Part shown: positions 10,406-23,376 of the stretch, piece after piece
Layout: each line of letters starts with the position of its first letter
Numbering within the stretch: the stretch's first letter is position 1
Source: Orientallactaga sibirica
Taxonomy: Eukaryota; Chordata; Mammalia; Rodentia; Dipodidae
Direction of reading: 5' to 3'
DNA: 64,000 nt
NCBI GenBank assembly: GCA_036365145.1
Contig: JAEOAD010000015.1
Coordinates: 10,347,501 to 10,411,500 of the forward strand
Notes under the pieces: generated by a model
The model's database searches: none
Told to the model about the DNA's origin: nothing
What the model saw: only the letters and a program-made list of their open reading frames with translations
Program-made: the position numbers and the translations under genes

Positions 10406-12384
10406 GCAAAGAACAGAGAAGAGAAAACATGATAAGCATTGGATTCTCCAGTAGTTGTTACTGTGTTGTTGTCAGCCACATGGATGGTCATTATGGTGTT
10501 TATCATAGCTATCTAATGCTGAGTGAAAAGCATTAACTGGACCCTTGAGCCAGACCCTGTGTGATTTCTAGTCTGTGTGGAGCCAAGAAAGAAGCTCCAA
10601 AGACAGTTCACGTGACTTGGTGTCCAGAGTTACAAGACCTCTTGCCATCTCTTCTCCACTCAGCCCTTTGAGAGCCAGGGACTTCCAGAGGTTTGGTTTT
10701 TCTTCAATACACTCTATATTATAACAAAAAAAATCTCAGATTAAAGAAGACTTAAACATGACAATCTAACATAACCCTGAATCTAGACTGGGTGATTTTA
10801 TTATAAATTTTGGGGACAAATTGAATAGTGTCTAAAGACTGATGTGTTAAATTTAGTTGTGTTATGGAGGAATAGAAAAATTATGTTATTTATACTGAGA
10901 ACATAATATATCTGGGGACTGCAGGGCATCATGTCAATTACAAACAATTCATTCAGAGGAAAATAATATTCTCTGCACCTAGAAACTTTTTGGAACTTTG
11001 AAGCATATAAAAGTATACTTAAAGAAACCTGTCTCCTGCATATATCTCTCACTTTTTTCCAGACAGTATAGTTCTTCTAGGCACTAGAGACCTGAGTTCA
11101 AATTTCAAATGTAAGATTCATAAGTTTATGATGCTATATAAGGCTTCATACGCCCTTAAGCCCCCAGCTTGCTGTTTGGGGTACAACAATTTGTTTGCTT
11201 ATAATGAGGAAACCATGAGGCCATCCATATGGCATTCAGCATCTTGGCTGGTTCTATAACAGGTACCTAAAAGGAAAGGGGATCAAGCTTATTCTTCCTT
11301 TAGCCCCTCTCTGGTGCAGTGGAGGAGCCTGTGTTAGCTGTCGCCCAGCTTGTAACTTGAATCTTGTAGTCTCAGCATTTTTGGCCCACGTACAGGAGTG
11401 ACACTTGTTCACGTGGCTCAGTTTTCTGGCCTTGGGCCACTCAGCCTTCCCACACACAGCCCAGGATGCTCTCAGTTGGTTTAGAAAGGATAAGGGAAAC
11501 AAGCTATTTCTTAGAGAGCATGAAACATCTCTGTTCCTGGCTCCTGAAGGGAGGAGAGGCAAGGCTGTACTCAGGCTCCTTCTGCACTTTGGGGTAAGAA
11601 GTCAAAGGCAAGGACCAAGCCTGCTCTGTGCACAGATATGTCTCTGAAGACTTGAACAAAACTCTCCTAAAGAAGTAGTGAGAATAGAAAAGCTTCTATG
11701 GATGTCCTTCTCAACCACTTTCTTAGGGGCTGAGACTATTGGCTGTGCCCATACAGATGTAGGTAAGCGATCTCATTGGTTCAGGTAAGGAACAGTTGTG
11801 TCTGGTATCTGCCAGCAGACAGAAGGCAACTCTAGAGCAGAGAGTGTCAGAGAGTGTCTGGTGAGGCTCCAGGTGACACCCTCAGAGCATGGCAAATGCC
11901 CGAGAGAGAAAACTCCTATGGTGGAGAAGGGCCTGAGGCCCCATCCCTCCCCAGGAGTTACTGGCTGTTAATGGTTGCTAGTAGTGCTGAAGACATTTTC
12001 TGTGGTGTGGCCACTGTTAAGTTGCACTTGCTTTGGTAAATAATCTGCCACCCATGCTTACGCAGGGATATGTGATTAAACTCAGTGGGTCACATGCACA
12101 AGAAAAAAGACACCAAACAAATTAGTTGGGAAGAAAGCGGGATTCAGTGTAAGGGAAAATGAGGAGGGGAAGACAAGAGAAGGTAATGGGAGGGGATTAT
12201 GCTCAAAATACATTATATACATGCTGACAAATTGACAGAAAGAAAAGCACCTAGGGAAAGAGGAAAGGAGCCTGCCCTGGTCCCAAAAACACAGGCAGAA
12301 TTTAGGAGTGGCATAGAGGAGAGACCAGGTAACGAATGTTCATAGTGTCCCAGTGTCTCCCACTGACAACCCTGACTGTCCACT

Positions 12385-12487
12385 GTAGAGATGACCACTG
12401 AGGGCAAAAGGAAGCGCCTTGCTCAAGATCTACAGCTGGTGGATGGCAGAGCTGGGAATCCAGTTCAGGCCACTGTCTGGTGTCATC
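12385..12487 (-). mobile_element. MIR fragment
   Basis: The stretch ccttgctcaagatctacagc followed by ggatggcagagctgggaatc and cagttcaggccactgtctgg matches the reverse complement of the MIR core and 3' half. MIRs are ancient tRNA-derived SINEs shared by all mammals. Confidence 0.6.
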
Positions 12488-15004
12488 CTTCATCTTCTTT
12501 TGTCTACACCATGCTGCCACCTCATGGCAGCCACAGTGGACAACCTAGCAAAAGTGGAGGGATGGGAAAGGAATTCCCAGGAAGTCATCAGAAAGTAGGT
12601 TGAAAGAAGTAAAGACCACATGCTAGGAGTATACCCCCACCTCCTAACACCCCCCAAGCCTCTGCCGTGAGTCTCTGGCCACCTAGTGCGATTCTCCAGA
12701 CCATATGCAGCTAAGATGCACATGGGCTCACACTTAAGCCTTGAAAAGCACGGCTCTTGTTTTGTCATGCCCATCCTCTGCCCCAGCCCCAAGGTCAACT
12801 CTCCGGCCTCCCAGAGAACAAACACGCTTCCTCCTCCAGCCACCCCCAAGCCCAGGCCATGTGTCTGCTCACACATTTGCCATCACTACTGCAGGAACTG
12901 CAGCTTCACTGGCCAGCTCTTCCCTGACCCCACCACCCACATGCCTTCCTGGCCTTCAAAGGGAGTTTGGAAGATGGACTTGTGTTGTAATCATCTCTGT
13001 ACTTGCAAGAGAAAAAGGACTACCACAAGGATTCAGTACACATCAAGTGAATGGAAGTTTCTTCCGTAGCTAATAGACAAGCTCTCAAGTCATGCAGATT
13101 CTCACAGTGGGTCCAGCTATCAGGAAATCTCATTTGAGGGTCTCTTCCCAGACTGGGTATGCCAGTGATTGTCTTGAACGTGGACACTTGCTTTGTCCCT
13201 TATGCATTTCCCCAGCAGAGCTTCATAGCTGGATCAGAGGTTTGAGGACATCAACTGTTGGCTTCCTGGCACCAGGGAACTACAAAAAAGCAAAGCCACT
13301 ATCCCCCCTGGCCCATTCACCTCATTTGATATGGCTGTAACAATTACTTCCATTCTTCTATGATTAGCAAACCTCCAGGGCTTGGAATATTGGCTTATTT
13401 GCTGAGCACTATCCCTGCACAGCACCCCAAATGGGAATTAGAGCAACAAAATACAAAACAGTGGTGAGGGGAAATATTGAGCTCTCTTTTTGTATTACAT
13501 TCCTCAAAGATTCTGGTAAAGGAGGCTTGCTGACTTCCCCATTGTGGGATGGATTTCCTTACTGGGTAAGTCTATGGGAAAATTCCCCTTCCCTGGGATG
13601 GGAATGTGACCCCTGGCTGGGTGTCCATTAGAACCACAGGGTGTGGGTGCACCTGCGGGGTCTCCCTCCCTCACATAGGGACTGCATTCCCACTTCTGCA
13701 AATCCACCCTGCTCAGGCCCTGCAGAACATCTGGGCTTCCTCCTATTGGCCATTGTTGAAGGGCTGTGCACCTGCATGTGATTAGGACTCGGCAGACACC
13801 CACAGACCCACAGTTGATGGCTGAGCACTGGTGACACATCCCAGTGGACAAGTTCCTACAGATCACTGTTCCTTCCAGGCAGATTCCAAGGGCACAGGAG
13901 CTGTGTGCTTCTGTGACATCAGGCATCGCCTTCAGCAGAGAGGCAGTGAGGGCGTCTTCACTTCAGCAGGCCTGGAAACAAATAGTACCAGAGGCAGACC
14001 CCAGCATAGCAGGGCCAGGCACAAAGCAGAGAAATCAAGTCCTTATAGAGCCCTTTAGACTGTATCTCCAGTGTTTGGGAAGCTGGACACAATTTTAAAT
14101 GCCATTTCTTTTACTTGCTTCCTGTAACTGCCCTTCTTTATTAAATGCCTTAATTTTTACACAGGCTATGTGAAGCCCAAAAACCAAGAAAATGGACATT
14201 TGACCTACGATTGTTATAAACAAAGCAAAAGACTTTATACTTTTCCATGACAGGATCACAGAGTTTACATGTTTATTGGACCTGCCAAATGAGCTAAAAG
14301 GAAAAGATGAGTTTTCTTCCAGTAAAAGAAAGCTTCATTTGGAAGTAATGAAATGAAGGAGCAGAAAGAGAGGTTTCTAGATCTGTCTTTCACCAGAGAG
14401 GGAGACTAACATGGCTGCCGAGACTCGTCAGAGTTATGCAGAAATACTAGAGTCAAGCTGGATGCATGCTGGCAGGCATTACTGACAAAAAAGGGTCACA
14501 CTGATTGGTTTCATATCCCACAAGGCAATCCTGGTAAGCAGTCCTTCATGAGAACCTGTCCCTGTAAGCTTCTTATGACTACACTCTGCCACTAGTTCTC
14601 TCCCAGAAACATCGAAGGGACAAAAGGAAGCCTTTTCCATCATCTGTAGGAAAAGTCAGGTGGGTGAACCAGAACAGCCAGGAAACACTGCATGCCAGGT
14701 GTCACTGAACACAGTATCTTTGTCCTTATTTGTCCTTAGTCTTGAGGATTGAGCAAAAATGGCCTGGCCTGTCAGATTTGCTGGAAGACTTAACTGGGTT
14801 CTTTGAAATGTGTCATTGTTCTTGCACAGGAAGCTGCTCCAATTGGCCTTTATGCCTTATGAGTTGAGAGGCCAGTCTGCAACGTCCAAAGAGGAGAGCT
14901 CACACTTTCTGCAATGAGATAGGTCCTCAGACTAAAGTATATGAAAATTCAAAGCCTTTCCATTCCAGCTGGGTTTGCAAAGAATGCTTGTTTTTTGTCA
15001 AATA

Positions 15005-15010
15005 TTTATT
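15005..15010 (-). terminator. GDF7: Candidate distal poly(A) signal for GDF7
   Basis: TTTATT on + reads AATAAA on -. The surrounding AT-rich sequence is like a 3'UTR end, but it lies about 8.4 kb from the stop codon and could be incidental. Confidence 0.35.
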
Positions 15011-18000
15011 TCCCACTGCATTTTGACCTCCACTGAGCCCAGGCCTTGATTTTTCACCTGCCTGTACAGTGACCTTATGTAATATAGGGCTATGCACAGT
15101 ATCTTACACAGTTTCAGAGTGGACACAAGGACGCAGGAGGCAACAGCCCCATGCCTGAAGCCCCTTAACCACAACTCCACTTGAAGACCATGGTGTTTCA
15201 AAGGGCAGTGGTCTGCATATGTAGCATGCATCTGCCTGTTTTGGAGCTTGGGTCTTGTTTCCCAAGGCAGGGCAGGAATAGACTAACACCAAAAGACTAT
15301 AAATCATAAAAGCTGAAACCCCCTTTTCTAAGCACCACTCATAAGCAGTTTATGAATAAAATATTTAATTAATCTATCTGTACAAAATATTAAAGTGGTT
15401 AATGGTGAGTAAACAAGCATGTTTAACAAATATATAATGCTATGTAATAGGCAAGAAAAATAGAGCTTGCTGCTTTACAGGTCATTTACATTTCAATATG
15501 TACAACCTATTTATATCTGAGAATACAGATATACACATGAATTTATATTTGCCCTTGAAGAGTTCTCTGGAAGCATTGCATGGGATTAGCAAGTACTGCC
15601 CAAGTGGCCAGGCTGGACAACAGGAAAATAAATGGTCAACTGCAGCCTGTAAGCCCTGGAGATCTGCTCTGGCCAAACCAGAGATGGAAGAATGCCAACA
15701 AGGAGAATTCATTTAACATCAAATGAGTTAAAAACCTATTCCATACACACACACACCCACTCCTTACTCCAAAGCCAAGCTGAGGAACAGTAGGTGTCAA
15801 TGAATAATGAAAGGGACTTATCCCTAAAAATAATTAATTTTGTCTTTAGCTGCTGAGGGAATGGTATGTTGGTGGCATTACCATCACTTCAAGTTTTGCC
15901 ACTTCCTCAAAATCACAGCACGGCAATCAGATTAAAGTTGTTTTTTAAGCTGCAGGCCCCTCACCATGTGCCGCATTCCACTGCCCACCTAGGGCTGCAC
16001 AAGCAGTACTGCTGCATAAACAGGTGCAGGAGTTCCCAACAACCTTCTCAATGAAAGGACCTGCTTTTTTCTTTATATACAAAACAAACAAAAAAAATCT
16101 CAAATTTTTCAGCGTCCCTTTTTCTCATCTGCTGAAAGGGCAAATTTCAGACAGCATATTAATCCTTGTAAAAAAAAAAAAAAAAGATGCATTAACTTTT
16201 CATTGATGGTGAAAATCTTCCAGCTAAAACACCTAAAGTGATCTGATTATGATTCTTTATCAAAGAAAACATAAAAGTTGTGTGTCATCTACAGTATAAA
16301 GTGAAATGCAAAAATAAAGTTGCACCAAGGGTGCTCATGTCTAACCCGTGTTTTATCCAAGGTGGAAAATGTCAGAGAAATTCCCCTCTTGGGAGTGTCT
16401 GTTCCTGTCTTGGAACACTTGCCTGTTTCTCAGCCAGGAAACATGTTTCATCCAGGACTTTCTTACCAAACTGGATCATCATTTTTCTAAACAGAATGTA
16501 GGATGGACTTTCTCTGACAAAATATAAGTTCCAAAGAAATAAACCAGATTGTGGGACCCAATCCTCAAGCCTTCCTGCTCCCCTCACACCAAGTGGCTGG
16601 TACACCCTGGGAGGTATCAAGGATGCACCTGTCTCAGGAAAAGGCCCTCAACACACTGTCTCTGCTTTGTAGGTTTGTTCCACTGAAAACCCACATGAAA
16701 GTTGCTTTCAACCTGTGTGAGCAGTCTGAGAGGAACCAGGCTAGAGAGACAATTGGAAGCTGTGGGTTCTGTCAAAGTAGGGACAGGTTATGTTCATCTG
16801 CTCCAAACGGGGAGCCCCTGGCCTAGAGCCACCCACCCCCAATTCTGGCAGCACAGGGAATGTATTCCAGGGAGCTGAACCTGAACCCTCCTGATGGATT
16901 AGTATTCTACCATAAGCCTTACCAGAATTCTTATTTTGGTCCACCATGTGCATAGCCCAATAAGGACCAGATGTAGTTCTCCATGCTGGCAGCCAAGGAA
17001 CTGGGGGCCCTAGATGCAGGTGTTCACCTATCTCTCGACATGGAAACAGGGCTGTGGTATATACCACTGCTGATCCCATGGAGCGGAGCAGACATGACTA
17101 CAAAAAGGCCCATATGTCCCCACTTCCTGGCTACATCTCCAGCCACACAATGCATGTATTCTTGTTTTCCAAGAACTCAAAAGATAGTGAAGCCAAAATA
17201 CAGAAGCAGAGCAACTGGCCTCATCCCAAATATTCAAACCATCCTACAGGTGGTGCCAGCCTACAGGTGCTTTTCTGGGTTTGCCTAGGCAACTGATTTC
17301 ATCATTCCTTGAAAAAAAAAAAAAGTAACTTCTTGGACTCAATTTCTCTCTGGAAGCCCTCTCCAAATGCAGAGTTTTGCCTGATGAAAGAGATGTGCTT
17401 CTCACACAGCGCAGGAAGTTTCTGTGAACACTGCAGCATTCTTACCATTCAAAAGGAAGTGTGTGGAGGAAACCAGCCCTATATCACCCAGATGCTAGAA
17501 GACCTGTAAGGTCTGTTCAAGCAGGAGGAAGGGACCATTGCCTGCTAGACATGCTGTTCTGAGGCCACATTTGAACTTTGTCAGCAACAGCAAGCAGCCG
17601 TGATTTTTCAGTGACCTCACACCCCTGCCATAATGGCTGCCCAACACTCCCATGAAGCACTAATTCCAGCTCTGCCTGAATGAAGGCCTAGGGCCAAGTC
17701 CTTGGTAAGCCAGCCAGAAGCCCAGCGCAGGTGGAGAAGGGGCCAGCTCTGGATAAGGTGAGTGTGTGCACATCAAAAACAGAGCACCTACCTCCCTGGA
17801 TGAGGCCTAGAGCTCACGGGCCTCAGTCACCCTTGCAGATTCAAGAGGTCAATCTCCAACGTCTCACTGCAGCCCATAACTACAATGATGACTCCTCGGG
17901 CTGTGATGTGACAGTACTAAGAGGGCTTCCTCCTTAGAGCCTTACTCAGGTTATTCAGTCACATTGCTCCAAGCTATCACTACAAATTAACACCCAGCCC

Positions 18001-18067
18001 ACAGGAGGAAGAAAACCAGGCTCCAGCTTAAAGGGTCTAGGAGTTCCCCATACAAAAAGCCAAGCAA

Positions 18068-18221
18068 GCCAGGTGTGGTGGCACAGCCTTTAATCCCAGC
18101 ACTCGGGAGGCAGAGGTAGGAGGATCACCATGAGTTCAAGGCCAGCCTGAGAATACAGAGTGAATCCAGGTCAGCCTGGGACAGAGTGAGACCCTACCTC
18201 GGAAAACAAAACAAAAAAAAT
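18068..18221 (+). mobile_element. B1-type SINE
   Basis: Starts gccaggtgtggtggcacagc, contains ggcagaggtaggaggatcac and ends gaccctacctcgg plus an A-rich tail. Target duplication agccaagcaa lies at 18058-18067 and again at 18222-18231. Confidence 0.93.
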
Positions 18222-18231
18222 AGCCAAGCAA

Positions 18232-18458
18232 GGACTAGAGAGATGGCTTAGTGGTTAAGGTGCTTGCCTTTGAAGCCTAAGAACCCTTGTTTAATTCTCC
18301 AGGTCCCACTTAAGCTAAGCGCACAAGGTGACACAAGCATGCAAGGTCGCACATGTGCACAGGCAGTAGCAGTAGGTCCTGACATGCCATCTCTCTTCCT
18401 CCTCCCCACTTAAAAGAAAAAGGCCAGTTTGTTGGGCTTGCCTCAAAAAAATAAAAAT
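18232..18458 (+). mobile_element. tRNA-derived SINE
   Basis: The head ggactagagagatggcttag with a tRNA A box is followed by gaagcctaagaaccc and a diverged B box region, then a CT-rich part and an A-rich tail. It abuts the B1 copy just upstream. A further ccaagcaag at 18459-18467 closes a third copy of the same target word. Confidence 0.85.
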
Positions 18459-20734
18459 CCAAGCAAGCTGTCTGAAAAATTCAAAATAAACATCTTTTGT
18501 ATTTCTCTCTTCTAGTGGTTCTGAATGTTAAACTGTACCACCATTTTACTGGTCATAAAAAGGAAACAAGGATGGTGTTCTGATATCTGTTCCCTGGTGA
18601 GCTGGGGCCAGACCTCAGACCCAGATATGGCATGAGGAGGGGGTGGACCCTGCGAGAGGCACTTGCTTAGTGCCTCTGAGACAGTGGCAAGCCCTGATCT
18701 GGGCTGCCACCAAAATGCAACCTTCCCTTTGTTCTGCTGTCCCCAGAGAAGACCCACAGAAGGTGGGAGCTTTTTCCTATTATTCGTCACTCAGGAGCCT
18801 CAGCCTGCAGGGACTATCCACTCTTGTGTGAGCACAGATGCAGCTCCAGCAACAGGGCAGCAACACCCCCCACCCAGGGGGCACAGAAAGGCTCTTGGTT
18901 TGGTGAAAGCCAAGCCCCACCCCTCTGGTCCTGGCCTCTACACCTGCCTCACCCCAGATGGAAATAGAAGTAACGTCCATGAGGTTGGTAGGATAAAGTG
19001 TGTCCATACACTACACACTCTCATTTCGAGTACTGCCAGACTTAGGGGGTGTGGCTGTGACTGGAATCAAAAGTGCCCTTTTCTAGGCACAGTCTCATTT
19101 GTTCTGCCCAAGAATGTCTGAATGGCTTTCTGGACAGTGGAATCCTAGGACCTTAGACTGGACTGGTCCTCGTTTTAAGAAACAGAAGCTGAAGCTCAAG
19201 CAGGGAGTAACTACCTGTGACTGACCTGCCTCAGCTTCTCTCAGGAGATGCTCTGTGGAGCCCTGGTGACTGGCTGGCTTCGCTTCAGGTGGGCACAAGC
19301 CATCCTCTGGGGGAGCCAGTTCTTGGGTGTACAGAAGCCCACAGCTGGCCCTGAGTATAGTGCCACTCAGCTGTTTTTTTTTTTTTTACTGATGTCCCAC
19401 CCATTCCTAAAGTTTTATAAGGACTAGGTTCACTCCTCTCTTCCCTTCTCAACCCACACACTTTGGAAGAGAACATCCGGCCCTTTGCACGTGGAGACAG
19501 CTGCTTTTGTAGCTTCCATCCTACCAACCCTCTTGCTGAGGCCCCTGGAACTGGGCACACCGAAGGGAGCTCTGTTTCCCTGGCTGGGGAACTATGTTTC
19601 CAGAAAAGACATGCTATCTGGAGAAGCAGAGAGCAAAATACAAGACAGCAGCCTTCCCTGCCTTTTGCTGCTTTTTCTGGAGACCAGACTAACAAGGGGG
19701 GGCTGACCTCTGTGCACAAGCCTGTCTTAGGAAGACTGATTCAGCTGCCTGCTCCATCTGCAATCTTAGATAGATGCTGTCTGCTGTGAATGTCTGACAG
19801 GATGAGGACTAGAAGGATTTTGATCCCTCTTCCATTCCATCCACACGGTGTTCAAACTTTCCAGGACTCAGTGTTGGCTTCTGTCCCCACTGACAGCTTG
19901 AGCACTGTCACGGACTGTTGGTATGGGGCTTCCAGCATCTTTGGCTGCACTATCACACACAATCCACACCACGTGAAGCATGCAAGTGCTACAAAGTTTG
20001 ACATACCTGAGCTTACCCAAACTAAGACAATAAACAGCTTCCACCTTCTCCACAAGACTCAGCCCAGCTGCTTGGAAACTCAGCATCCCACAAGACAACA
20101 CTTGGGAATCCTGCCTGCCAGTGTAGGGGTTTCCCTTAAAACAGCAGTGATCAGACTGCCCTGGTGTTTGGCAGCTCCTCTGGGCCCAGATAGCTTATCC
20201 CCTGGTCCCTGAGCAGGGACATCAGACCTCATCACTCACTGGAAACTGGTTCAGATGATCCCGAGTAGTAGCATCATCCCATCCTCAGCAAAGGAGAACT
20301 TTCTGTTTATCTCAGCAGGGACACATTGATAACCTCAGATTTGGGGGAGGTGGGACATCTTTACTCACTTCTGACTTAGTTCCGCTCACTAGGCAGCAGC
20401 CAGCTCCCCATTGGTGGTAACTGGAGCTTCAGATGGGGTTTCTAGCAGAGCAGCTGAGCTTGCACTGACCACCCCAGACCATCCTGCTGGATGACAGACA
20501 AGCAACACAGGGTGCTCCTAATAGTACAGACAGAGGCCTTTCTCTACATAACAAAGCTACTTTAACCACATCCTAGCAAGAGAAACTTGCACAGTTATTT
20601 TTACAGAACAAAGGCATTTTCCAGCAAAATGGACTCTGAGGAACCAGCGGGCCTAGGAGAGCTAGAAGAAGACACTGCCATTGGTGGTGATTTTATGGGG
20701 GTCCAAGGGAAGCAGGGAGATGTTCCGTTTTGGT

Positions 20735-21005
20735 TTTTGTTGGCATATGTGTAGGAATGTTTGTATGTATGTCAGCACACCTATATGTGAAGGTGTACGT
20801 GCACATGTGTGCCTGTATGTGGAAGCCAGAAGTTAGCATAGGAAGTGTTCATTTAATTGTTTGAGCTCACCAATTCATCTAAACAAGTCAGCCAGCAACA
20901 CCAGGGTCCTCCTGTCTCTGCCTCCCCAGTGATGCTATTACAAATGTAAGACACCATACCAGGTTTTTATGTGGCTGCCAAGGATCAAACTCCCCTGAAG
21001 CCTCT
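20735..21005 (-). mobile_element. B4-like SINE, reverse orientation
   Basis: A TG-rich tract (gtatgtatgtcagcacac), ggaagccagaagttagca, then an antisense B1-like block (ctgtctctgcctccccagtg) and accataccaggtttttatg. The order fits a diverged minus-strand B4 element. Confidence 0.55.
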
Positions 21006-21109
21006 AGGAGATCTTTGTTTACTGTCTAAGGACAGTGGCCTTCTGAGGTATGGCCTGAATACAGGGAAATACCCACTGGTAGTATCACCCACAGCACACC
21101 TCGTTAGAA

Positions 21110-21240
21110 GAAGGTCAGAACACACGCACAGCACACCCACACCATGTCCACATCACCCACAACATACCCATATCACCCACACCATGCCCACATCACCTAC
21201 AACACACCCACATCACCATATCACCCTTACAGCACAACAC
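21110..21240. repeat. CA-rich imperfect minisatellite
   Basis: Words such as cccacaccatgtccacatca, cccacaacatacccatatca and cccacaccatgcccacatca recur with small changes. This is a short tandem array with units of roughly 18 to 27 bases. Confidence 0.85.
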
Positions 21241-23376
21241 AGAAGGTTATCAGCAGAAAATAAGGAGAATGGGCATTTTCCTACTATAAAAAGCTCAGCT
21301 AAATCAAGTCATTTCCTACCCAAACATTGTTTTCCTACTTACTAAGACAAGCATCAAAATGTTTTTCACCAAAGTAGTGAGTGCCCTAAATTTTCCTCAA
21401 AATGTTTATGTATGATTTTGATTAACTTCCTATCTAAATTTTCTAATATGAGAACTTTTAACTTTAGTGCCATTTTTAATTCTTCATTATGAAAAGTATC
21501 AGAGAAGCCACTATTAAAATCATCATTTAGAACAAAAGAGGGAGGCTTCTCTGGCAGAATCCAGAAATCTTGGCACCATGTCTGCCAGGCACAAAAAAAA
21601 AAAAAAAATAACCAAAGTAACCACTTGTGGATTTTTTTAACTTGAAGAAATTGTTGCTTTGGTGGTGGGGGTATTTGTAGCTGCACACACAGCCTTAATA
21701 TCTAACTTCACATTATAAAAAAGGGAAATCTTAATTTTAAAAAATAAATTATACATGGATATTTTCCCCCCTTGGCGGGACTCTTACAGAATGAAAGGGA
21801 CTCAGATGGAGGCCTTAAATAAATTAGCTAGGTCTAAATCTGTCTTTCCCGTCTGAATGTAAAGTGTAACCACTAAGAATTAAAATGCTTATGAGTTGTC
21901 CTGGACCATAGCATTCAAGGCACAGGTAGAATTAATGCCTCCCCATCTGTGCCTAAAGGAGAAATCTCAGCACAATACTAAACAGGGTACCTGGGAGGGC
22001 TTCAGGATTTGTCAAAGAAGCCCTGGGAGACCTTGACGGGTGGAGCCCAGCTTCTCTCCCAACCATTGATCAAAGCCTACCGCACCACGTCCAAAGGACT
22101 CTCAGGCAAGAATAAATCAAAAAGCACAAATAACATTCTTCAGGGCAAAACTGGGGAAGTGGGAGACGGGCTTACACCCTAAGGTACCCACACCAAAACC
22201 CTGTCCTTTAGAAGGGGCCACAGTTTGCCAAGCTAGGAACGAGGAGTGCCTTCCTGCGGTGCTGCAGGTCTGGGTTGTGAGTTGAGGTCTGACAAAGGCA
22301 TTTTTGTGTGGCTTCACTTCCCATTACCATCACACTGCCAAAAACTACAGCAACAACACAGCCCAAGCTTGTCAAAGCCGCCCAAAGCTGATAGTTAAGC
22401 GCAAGCACATGTTGGCGTGCTCACTCGGAGGATGCCTCTGGGCGGGGCTGAGCCTACCTGGCAGAGAAGCCCAAGTCGTCCGCTGGAGCTGGCCCCAGGA
22501 CGCTCAAGCCCTGACAACTTCTTAGGAAGCGCCCCTGGCATGCCCAGGAGAAGCAGCAGCTGCCGCCTGCCGGTGCCCAGTCATTGCACTAACTCCCTCC
22601 GACCAGCCTGGGCGCTTCTGAACCTCGCAGGTCCCACCCTATCCCCCAATGTCATGGCGGCTTGGACTGGGCAGTTTCAAACCTGCCCCCTCCATTTCCT
22701 TCCCGTCCAAAGAGAAAAATAATTCTTCCCATTTTATAGCTTATTTCCAATCAAAATTGGGGGGGAGGGGCAAATGCTGAACTGACCTTTGCAGAGATTG
22801 GGAAACTTCACAACACATTCTTTCAAACAAAACTTGGGCAGCACCATGTTAGTTTTGTTTTTTGTTGTTTTGTTCTTAAGACGCAGGGAAAGATGCTTTT
22901 TGCAATAGTTCCTTACTGTGAGGAGATTTGCGATGCTTACTTCCAGAACCTGGACATTACAGCCTTGCAGTGAGTGGGACCCTGGGTGCAACGCCAGGAA
23001 CTCTCTCACCCAGCCCTGCTGTTGACGTCCCACCTGGACAGAAACAAGAAGAGTCCCCAGTCCTAATCCGATTCTACCTGAACACAAACATACCCTTCTC
23101 CCAAAAGAAGACAGTGGGCTGTGGTGATCTGTTTAAAACATAACGTGTGGCTGTGACACCCAGCAGCGGCAGACTATCTCTGCCCAAGGTTTTGGCCGCT
23201 GCTGTCCACAGTAAAAGTGTGCGTGAGTGAAGGAGCGTGTGAGTGTGAATGTGCGCTCGCCTCTGCGAGCGCGGAGCCAGAGTTCGCCCTTCACCCGGCT
23301 GGATGCCAGGCCTGGCCCAAAGCCGCTCTTCAACGAGGGTCCTCGGTAGCTCGGCTGCCCCTCTCTGGGCTTCATG

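Larger units (their letters stand above)
9766..14999. other. LDAH-GDF7 intergenic region
   Basis: This interval lies between the LDAH poly(A) signal and the possible GDF7 transcript end. It starts with a cluster of three B1 elements and contains an old MIR. The rest appears unique and non-coding; open frames here are short and match no family I know. Confidence 0.6.
15000..23376 (-). other. GDF7: 3' flank of GDF7, possibly a long 3'UTR
   Basis: Going down the minus strand from the GDF7 stop there are about 8.4 kb with no other gene. AT-rich unique blocks at 15000-15560, 15720-16340 and 21360-21900 contrast with the CpG-rich coding exon. The one clear minus-strand AATAAA I noticed is at 15005-15010. 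As I recall, the human gene model also runs several kilobases past the stop. SINEs at 18068-18458 and 20735-21005 and a small tandem repeat at 21110-21240 interrupt it. Whether the whole stretch is transcribed as 3'UTR is inference. Confidence 0.4.

Noticed and set aside
21110..21240. CRISPR-like array
   Set aside because: Units are short, imperfect and CA-rich with no spacers, and the genome is mammalian; it is a minisatellite.
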